Shown here: positions 6,788-11,046 of the stretch, in pieces | Numbering within the stretch: the first letter of the stretch is position 1 | How the letters are laid out: each line of letters starts with the position of its first letter | Assembly (NCBI GenBank): GCA_035281425.1 | Contig: DATEDX010000290.1 | Coordinates: 1 to 11,046 of the forward strand | Length of the DNA stretch: 11,046 nt | Direction: 5' to 3' | Source: JAICND01 sp035281425 | GTDB taxonomy: Bacteria; Actinomycetota; Acidimicrobiia; Spongiisociales; ZC4RG35 | The notes under the pieces: generated by a model | Seen by the model: only the letters and a program-made list of their open reading frames with translations | Told to the model about the DNA's origin: nothing | The model's database searches: none | Position numbers and translations under genes: made by a program

Positions 6788-7737
6788 TGCTGGCCCGCCA
6801 TGCCGAAGATCTCTTCTGGATGGGTCGCTATCTGGAGCGGTCCGAAAACACCGCCCGCCTCCTCGACGTGACCTACCACGCGGTACTGGAGGCGATCATG
6901 CCCGACCCCGAGAGGCAGTGGCGCGATCTCCTGGAGGTCCTGGCTTTGGACGACGCCCCCGGGGCCGAGGAAGCCGTCAATGCCTCCAGCATCACCCGAT
7001 TCCTGCTCGCCGGCGCCGAGAATCCCGGGTCGATCAGGAATTGCGTGGCCCGCTGCCGTGAGAACGCCCGGGCGGTTCGCGACGCTCTCTCCGCCGAGAT
7101 GTGGGAAGCGATCAATACTTTTCACCTCGAGCTGGCCCGTAGCCCCGTGGCCCAATCGAGCACCTACGAGCTCTTCCGGGTGGTGAAGGCCCGTTGCCAC
7201 CTGGTGGCCGGAGCAGCCACCGCCACCATGCCCCGTGGCGAGGGCTACCGGTTCTTCGTGCTTGGCGGGGTGATGGAGAGAGCCATCCTCACCTCTCGAT
7301 GGCTGGCCCATGCTTACAGTCGGTTCAGCGAGGCCAGCGGTTCGGGAAGCTTCCATGAGTGGGTAGTGATCCTCAAGTCGATGTCCGCATACGAGGCCTA
7401 CCTTCGCCTGCATCGGGCTTCGATGGAGCCGGGGCGGGTTCTTGAGTTCTTGCTCCAGTCCCGCGACTATCCCCGGTCGGTTTTGTGGTGTCTTAACGTC
7501 GCCGACAGCCAGGTGCAGCGGCTTGCCACCAACCGAATCGGGCGCCAAGCGGCCCGAATGAGCGGACGGCTCCGGGCCGAGGTGGAGTTCGCCGACGCCT
7601 CAAATCATGAACCAAAGGCCCTGGCGGGGTTGCTTTCGGGGGTGAGCCACGACCTCGAGTCTCTCGCCAGTGCCATCGAGGCGGATTACTTCCGGCCCGG
7701 GGCTGACGAATCGCTTCACTCCTACGAGGCCATCTAA
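6787..7737 (+). CDS. Alpha-E domain protein (DUF403)
   Basis: A 316-residue, mostly helical protein of the alpha-E family, which nearly always occurs beside permuted ATP-grasp genes. The hallmark opening LARHAEDLFWMGRYLERSENTARLL covers residues 2-26, and the second family signature FLLQSRDYPRSVLWCL falls around residues 220-235. No enzymatic motif is visible; it may be a scaffold or substrate-handling partner. The ATG overlaps the upstream stop in TGATG, with AGGAG 7 bases before it inside the ATP-grasp gene, so translation is coupled. A TTG one codon earlier is a less likely start. The family is confident, the molecular function unknown. Confidence 0.95.
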   Translation: MLARHAEDLFWMGRYLERSENTARLLDVTYHAVLEAIMPDPERQWRDLLEVLALDDAPGAEEAVNASSITRFLLAGAENPGSIRNCVARCRENARAVRDALSAEMWEAINTFHLELARSPVAQSSTYELFRVVKARCHLVAGAATATMPRGEGYRFFVLGGVMERAILTSRWLAHAYSRFSEASGSGSFHEWVVILKSMSAYEAYLRLHRASMEPGRVLEFLLQSRDYPRSVLWCLNVADSQVQRLATNRIGRQAARMSGRLRAEVEFADASNHEPKALAGLLSGVSHDLESLASAIEADYFRPGADESLHSYEAI

Positions 7738-8627
7738 TGGAGCTACAGGTTCGTTACCAGAGCCACTTCACCTATCCGGGCCCGGTCCGCAACTCCCACA
7801 ACGTACTCCGAGCCTGTCCGGCCGACGGCAACGGCCAGCACCTCCAGTCCTACCACCTCGACGTCAAGCCCTCCGCCCGGGTCTTGACTTACGTCGACGC
7901 TTGGGGGACCCGGGTCGACGCTTTTGGGGTGGACGAACCCCACACCGAACTCACGGTGGTGGCCGAGGCGGTGGCGTTGACTGAACCCCGGGTGCAACCA
8001 GACCGGGAGGTGCCCTTGCGTGAGCTGCGGGAACCGGCCTTTTCCGAAACCATGTGGGAGTTCCTCCAACCCACTCGCCATACCCGCTGGTCGCCGCACC
8101 TGGCCGACATCGCCCAAAGTGCATCGGAGGATTGGGAAACGCTACAGGAAGCGGTAGCCGGAGTCGAAGGCCTGGTTCGCAGCCGCCTTGAATACCGGCC
8201 CGGGGCCACCGAAATCGGCGTTGACGTCAATCAGGTTTTCGAGGCGGGGGCCGGGGTATGTCAGGACTTCGTCCACTTGAGCCTCGCCCTCCTCAGGGCC
8301 GTGGGCCTTCCCGCTCGCTACGTGTCCGGCTACTTCTATGCCGAGGCCGCCGGGACCGCCCCCACCACCGACGAGATCGAGGTGCAGACCCATGCTTGGG
8401 TCGAAGTGGCGGTGCCGGGGTGGGGCTGGTGGGGGGTCGATCCCACCAATGCCCAGCCCGCAGGGGAACGGCATCTGAAGATCGGCCATGGCCGTGACTA
8501 TGACGATGTCCTCCCCCTGCGTGGGGTTTACGTGGGGGAGGTGGACCACAGCCTTCGGGCCGGGGTGGTGCTGAGCGTCCAACCGCTTTCGGCGGTGCGG
8601 TTCCAACAGGCGCAGATTCAGCAATAG
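7737..8627 (+). CDS. Transglutaminase-like cysteine protease-fold protein
   Basis: A 296-residue protein with an N-terminal Bact_transglu_N beta domain (about 1-80) and a transglutaminase core (about 140-240). The papain-like triad is intact: C175 in GAGVCQDFVHLSLALLRAVG, H219 in THAWVEVAVPGWGWWGV, and D235 in the following DPTNA. No signal peptide is visible, so a cytoplasmic enzyme is likely; members may hydrolyse or transfer peptide or isopeptide bonds. Its ATG overlaps the alpha-E stop (TAATG), with GAGG 7 bases upstream. As third gene of the cassette it probably acts on the product or carrier of the ATP-grasp enzyme. No Anbu-type proteasome gene follows; the next gene is a convergent helicase. 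Confidence 0.95.
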   Translation: MELQVRYQSHFTYPGPVRNSHNVLRACPADGNGQHLQSYHLDVKPSARVLTYVDAWGTRVDAFGVDEPHTELTVVAEAVALTEPRVQPDREVPLRELREPAFSETMWEFLQPTRHTRWSPHLADIAQSASEDWETLQEAVAGVEGLVRSRLEYRPGATEIGVDVNQVFEAGAGVCQDFVHLSLALLRAVGLPARYVSGYFYAEAAGTAPTTDEIEVQTHAWVEVAVPGWGWWGVDPTNAQPAGERHLKIGHGRDYDDVLPLRGVYVGEVDHSLRAGVVLSVQPLSAVRFQQAQIQQ

Positions 8628-8639
8628 GCCGGCAACCTG

Positions 8640-8664
8640 AGCTAAATCCCTCGATTTGTGAGCT
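8640..8664. terminator. Weak hairpin between convergent genes
   Basis: In the 35-bp gap between the transglutaminase and helicase stops, AAATC (8644-8648) pairs with GATTT (8653-8657) across a CCTC loop, and AGCT (8640-8643) can pair with AGCT (8661-8664) past a 3-base bulge. The symmetric position suits a bidirectional terminator, but there is no T-run on either strand and the stem is AT-rich and short. Tentative. Confidence 0.2.
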
Positions 8665-9886
8665 ACCGGCGACGGGTACGGCGACCCGGGCGTCGCCTCC
8701 GGCTGGCGGAGTGTGGCTGGTCTGAGGACTTAAAGCTGGGGCGCTCCCCGATCCGGCTGCCTCCTTGGGGACGTAGCCAGCCGTTGTCGGGGTCATGGAG
8801 GGCGTCGTGGAAACCTAGCGCCCTCTGTAGTCGGCGCAGTTCGCCTATTTGCTCGACGCCGACGAGGGAAACGACTACCCCACCCGTCCCCGCCCGGGCG
8901 GTGCGACCCGAGCGGTGGAGATAGTCCTTGGGGTCGGAGGCGAGGTCGTAATGGACGACACAGGCCACACCATCGACGTGGATGCCCCGGGCGGCGACGT
9001 CGGTAGCAACCAGCGCTTCCACCCGTCCGGAGCTGAATGCCTGCAGCGCGCGAGTCCTCTGGCCCTGACTGCGGCCGCCGTGAATGGCCTCGGCATCCAC
9101 CCTGGTGACCCGCAATTGCCGAACGAGCCGGTCGGCGCCGTGCCGGGTCCTAGTAAAGATCAACGACGGGCTGGTCGACCTGATGATCTCCGCAGTCAGC
9201 TCCAGGCGCTCGCCGAGAGGCACCTGCCAGAAGTAGTGGGCCGTCTCGGGGTGACCATCGACTGCCCCCACCTCGTGCAGCACGGGCTCGACCTGATATC
9301 GGCGAGTGAGCTCGGCTACGTCACCGTCCAATGTCGCCGAGAACAGAGCGGTTTGCCGGCGAGCTGGAGTCTGATCGAGGAGCCGCCGAACCTGAGGCAT
9401 GAAGCCCATGTCGGCCATCCGGTCGGCTTCGTCCACCACCACCTGTTCGATGTGCTCGAGCGACATTGTCCCTTCCCCGATCAGATCGGCCAGGCGACCC
9501 GGGGTGGCGACCACCAGATCCACGCCGCGGTTGAGCTGACGCCTTTGTAGGTCGTAGCCGACTCCACCGTAAATGGCGAATACGAAGCGGCCCAGTTCCT
9601 TGGCCAGCGGTCGCAACTGCAGGGATATTTGCTCGGCTAACTCCCGGGTAGGGGCCAGGACCAGAGCCCGTGGCTTTCTCGGCGCGGCTTTCCCTACTTG
9701 GGCGACTAGCGGAAGCCCGAAGGCCAGGGTCTTTCCCGATCCGGTCGGAGCCCGGCCCAACACATCGCGCCCGGCCATCAGATCGCCAATGGCGGCTTGC
9801 TGGATTGGAAACGGATGGGTAATTCCTTGCTTCGATAGAACCGACACCAGTCGCTGGGGAACGCCCAAGTCGGCGAAAGCGGTCAT
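8663..9886 (-). CDS. DEAD-box ATP-dependent RNA helicase
   Basis: A 407-residue RNA helicase that uses ATP to unwind short RNA duplexes, usually in ribosome assembly, mRNA turnover or cold adaptation. Motifs in order: Q motif FPIQQ (Q29), motif I APTGSGKT (46-53), Ia PTRELAEQ (79-86), GG (IYGGVG), ATPGR (127-131), DEAD at 152-155, SAT (183-185), LIFTRTRHGAD (242-252), ATDVAARG (294-301) and HRSGRTARAG (324-333). A short tail rich in arginine follows (395-407) and may bind RNA. I chose the ATG at 9886 because AAGGAG lies 4 bases upstream; a start at 9904 would add six residues and has no such site. It is convergent with the transglutaminase gene and preceded by a 213-bp structured gap. RhlE/DeaD-like, exact subfamily not resolved. 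Confidence 0.96.
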   Translation of the reverse strand: MTAFADLGVPQRLVSVLSKQGITHPFPIQQAAIGDLMAGRDVLGRAPTGSGKTLAFGLPLVAQVGKAAPRKPRALVLAPTRELAEQISLQLRPLAKELGRFVFAIYGGVGYDLQRRQLNRGVDLVVATPGRLADLIGEGTMSLEHIEQVVVDEADRMADMGFMPQVRRLLDQTPARRQTALFSATLDGDVAELTRRYQVEPVLHEVGAVDGHPETAHYFWQVPLGERLELTAEIIRSTSPSLIFTRTRHGADRLVRQLRVTRVDAEAIHGGRSQGQRTRALQAFSSGRVEALVATDVAARGIHVDGVACVVHYDLASDPKDYLHRSGRTARAGTGGVVVSLVGVEQIGELRRLQRALGFHDALHDPDNGWLRPQGGSRIGERPSFKSSDQPHSASRRRRPGRRTRRR

Positions 9887-9896
9887 TTTTCTCCTT

Positions 9897-9910
9897 GCCC
9901 TCATGAGGGC
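9897..9910. promoter_or_regulatory. Perfect 14-bp palindrome before the helicase RBS
   Basis: GCCCTCATGAGGGC is a perfect palindrome that directly abuts the AAGGAG Shine-Dalgarno motif of the helicase (plus 9891-9896). In the helicase mRNA it could form a 5-bp stem with a CATG loop beside the ribosome binding site; in DNA it could be a protein-binding site. On the plus strand it is followed by GTTTTA, resembling a minimal terminator, but no plus-strand gene ends here. Confidence 0.4.
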
Positions 9911-9914
9911 GTTT

Positions 9915-10099
9915 TACAGTGGTGCAGGGGCAACGTCCGCCCCTATTCCGGCACACGGAGGAATGGAGACAGCGCCGAGAAGAGGTCGAGTCCCAAAGCA
10001 ATGATCGCCGAGGCGCGATTGTCGGACTCGAAGAGCCGGCGTTAGAGCATGGTACCAGGCGGGAAGTGCTCCGCCGAGTACCTGCAGATGTACAGTGGT
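9915..10099. repeat. Hairpin-rich segment bounded by 9-bp direct repeats
   Basis: TACAGTGGT occurs at 9915-9923 and again at 10091-10099, the second copy touching the stop codon of the small zinc-protein gene. Inside are: inverted ends TGCAGG (9923-9928) and CCTGCA (10081-10086); hairpin AGGGGC/GCCCCT (9926-9931, 9939-9944); a nested hairpin with stems CGCCG/CGGCG (9973-9977, 10037-10041), TCGAGTCC/GGACTCGA (9986-9993, 10024-10031), CAAT/ATTG (9999-10002, 10018-10021) and CGC/GCG (10006-10008, 10013-10015); and a two-step hairpin GGTAC+GGCGG / CCGCC+GTACC (10051-10082). No convincing gene is seen. It may be a small non-autonomous or repetitive intergenic element, or a structured leader for the helicase. 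The repeats and stems are visible; the interpretation is inference. Confidence 0.5.
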
Positions 10100-10276
10100 C
10101 TACCGATTCGGAGCCGTCGCTATCTCCGCCCAATCACGACACTGACAATGAGGGACGGTGCAGCCCCGGAGCCTATGTTCCTGACGGGGATGGCCACACT
10201 CAACGCATCGCTGCCTACTGCCATCATGGGGTACGGGCGCCACTGCAGGCTTGGTCGAAGTCCGTGCCGTCTTCAT
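10100..10276 (-). CDS. Small Cys/His-rich, probable zinc-binding protein
   Basis: A predicted 58-residue protein. Its C-terminal half carries CVECGH, then an H five residues later, RGC, and HCQCRDW, giving the pattern C-x2-C-x-H-x4-H-x4-C-x4-C-x-C. This is enough for one or two tetrahedral metal sites and resembles small zinc-ribbon-like proteins of actinobacteria. The first 20 or so residues are basic and Thr/Pro-rich and probably disordered. The ATG at 10276 has GGAGG 10 bases upstream (plus 10287-10291); the open frame extends to 10399, but that part shows no conserved feature. The stop abuts the second TACAGTGGT repeat. It lies on the same strand as the helicase but 213 bp away. Function unknown; nucleic-acid or protein binding is possible. 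Confidence 0.65.
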   Translation of the reverse strand: MKTARTSTKPAVAPVPHDGSRQRCVECGHPRQEHRLRGCTVPHCQCRDWAEIATAPNR

Positions 10277-10469
10277 CGTGATCGAACCTCCACTACGAGC
10301 CGTTGGTGAGGGCACGTCACACAGGATTGGACCCTGATGGCCAACTCCTGTGCTGACTTCACTCGACGGATCGTGAACGGGCGAAGAAAGACGCGGCACG
10401 CGCCACGCGTGCAGAGTGAAGACAGGTTAGCGCCCCCCTAGTGGTTGACGGTCGGTAGCGTTTCTGGCG
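10277..10469. other. Divergent intergenic region with a GC-rich hairpin
   Basis: This 193-bp gap separates the minus-strand zinc-protein gene from the plus-strand Mth938-like gene and should hold both promoters. The clearest structure is GCACGCG (10396-10402) and CGCGTGC (10406-10412), a perfect 7-bp inverted repeat with a 3-base centre, suited to be an operator. A TTGACG -35-like hexamer (10445-10450) lacks a -10 at the right distance before the start at 10470. No RNA gene is recognised. Confidence 0.3.
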
Positions 10470-10823
10470 ATGGACATTCAATATCCGGGGTTTGGCAGCG
10501 TCGTCGTACAGGGGAGGACCTACGAACACGACATTGTCATCGACTCAGGAGTAGTCCGCCGCCGTGATAAGGCGCCGTCTAAGTCGTTGAAGGTTCGGGC
10601 TGGTCACACGCCCTTATCGGCGGCTGAAGATATCCCTTGGTCAAAACCCAAGTTGGTGATCGGCTCCGGCCACTCAGGGAGCCTGCCCGTCCTGCCCGAG
10701 GTCGCCGAGAGAGCTCGAGCCCTTGGAGTGGACTTGGTCGTCCTACCCACGGCCGAGGCTTGCCGCCTCCTTCGGACTTTCGAGGCGGCGGAGGTCAATG
10801 CCGTCCTCCATGTGACTTGCTAG
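10470..10823 (+). CDS. Mth938-like domain protein (DUF498 family)
   Basis: A 117-residue single-domain protein of the Mth938-like (DUF498, human AAMDC-related) family. Visible family features: YPGFGSVVVQGRTYEHDIVI (5-24), GVVRRRDKAPSKSL (27-40), AGHTPLS (44-50), LVIGSGHSGSLPV (62-74), a VLPTAEACRLL segment (91-101) and the C-terminal LHVTC. In the family these map to a compact alpha/beta fold without a proven enzyme activity; some members sit with mitochondrial or respiratory-assembly genes. Length is complete. The start has only a weak Shine-Dalgarno sequence. The neighbours give no functional clue. Family match is confident, role unknown. Confidence 0.9.
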   Translation: MDIQYPGFGSVVVQGRTYEHDIVIDSGVVRRRDKAPSKSLKVRAGHTPLSAAEDIPWSKPKLVIGSGHSGSLPVLPEVAERARALGVDLVVLPTAEACRLLRTFEAAEVNAVLHVTC

Positions 10824-10999
10824 CTGCTTGTGATTGTCGAGGTAAGTCGGCAGTGGCGGATTCACACGGGTGGTCCCCGGGGGTGGGGTTGGCGGATGAA
10901 CCGTCGTCTTTGCGGGGGACTGTCCGGGTCGGGTCGAAAGCCGAGTCCGTGGATGACAATGTGATGGTGGAACCAACATAAGAGGGTGAGGTTTGATGG
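10824..10999. other. Intergenic region without a recognised gene
   Basis: This G-rich stretch follows the Mth938-like stop. Open frames exist on both strands, but their translations are Pro/Ser/Thr- or Arg-rich and match nothing I recognise. GGACT (10917-10921) and AGTCC (10944-10948) can form a short stem. No terminator with a T-run is seen. The sequence AGAGGGTGAGG (10981-10991) may be the ribosome binding site of the gene starting near 11000. Confidence 0.4.
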
Positions 11000-11046
11000 A
11001 TGGTGGCTACCGCCTTGGCTGCGGGGAACAAGGTGGTGGGGTTGCA
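11000..11046 (+). CDS. Possible start of a gene cut by the right edge
   Basis: An ATG at 11000 opens a frame reading MVATALAAGNKVVGL to the window end, with GTGAGG 8 bases upstream as a fair ribosome binding site. Third codon positions are mostly G or C, as expected for coding sequence here. An ATG at 10996 in another frame is less coding-like. Only 15 codons are visible, no family can be named, and the same frame has stops at 10979-10981 and 10994-10996, so it could also be chance or a decayed gene. Confidence 0.25.
   Translation, partial: MVATALAAGNKVVGL

Noticed and set aside
6595..7548. 317-codon minus-strand frame opposite the ATP-grasp and alpha-E genes
   Set aside because: Spans the junction of two real overlapping genes and shows no domain.
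9887..9904. Upstream ATG adding six residues to the helicase
   Set aside because: This ATG sits inside the 14-bp palindrome without a ribosome binding site, whereas the ATG at 9886 has AAGGAG at a usable distance.
10250..10295. T-loop-like GGTTCGATC suggesting a tRNA on the minus strand
   Set aside because: No 5-bp T-stem, no acceptor pairing and no anticodon arm at the expected distance; it lies in the leader of the small zinc-protein gene.
9919..10309. Plus-strand open frames across the helicase-to-zinc-protein gap
   Set aside because: They run through the hairpins and opposite the Cys/His-rich gene, with unpatterned translations.
1..11046. CRISPR array, rRNA, SRP RNA, transposase or integrase
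   Set aside because: No regularly spaced repeats of suitable length, no rRNA-like sequence and no recombinase motif were seen on either strand.

Overview
The window is GC-rich and densely coded. Several genes overlap by 1-4 bases, GTG and TTG starts occur, and the sensor kinase is of a type common in actinomycetes. A high-GC actinobacterium (Actinomycetota, possibly an acidimicrobial-type lineage) is the best guess. That rests on gene style and protein families only; no rRNA or marker phylogeny was possible.

Layout. (1) 1-156: a promoter-like, operator-like cluster pointing off the left edge, then two short 7-bp tandem arrays. (2) 157-1883, minus: a NarL-type response regulator and its sensor histidine kinase, translationally coupled. 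(3) 1911-2786, plus: a lipoprotein gene divergent from the kinase across only 27 bp, which contain a perfect 10-bp palindrome. (4) 2748-5256, minus: a housekeeping protein-synthesis and export operon transcribed ffh, rpsP, khpA, rimM. The usual trmD and rplS do not follow; the 3' end of rimM instead overlaps the convergent lipoprotein gene. (5) 5306-8627, plus: a tightly coupled three-gene operon of a circularly permuted ATP-grasp enzyme, an alpha-E (DUF403) protein and a transglutaminase-like protein. This conserved cassette is suspected of making and cleaving peptide-like bonds, but its substrate is unknown. (6) 8663-9886, minus: a DEAD-box RNA helicase. (7) 9887-10099: a structured, repeat-bounded non-coding segment. 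(8) 10100-10276, minus: a very small Cys/His-rich, probably zinc-binding protein. (9) 10470-10823, plus: an Mth938-like domain protein. (10) 10824-11046: no gene recognised, apart from a possible start of a plus-strand gene cut by the right edge.

How the parts may work together. The kinase and regulator form one signalling unit, and the neighbouring lipoprotein is its most obvious candidate target. The ffh to rimM genes serve signal-recognition targeting and 30S ribosome assembly. The ATP-grasp, alpha-E and transglutaminase proteins probably act in one pathway, because their genes overlap by single bases. The most unusual non-coding signal is the hairpin-rich segment between the helicase and the zinc-protein gene. 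It is bounded by 9-bp direct repeats and could be a mobile or repetitive intergenic element or a structured leader of the helicase mRNA.
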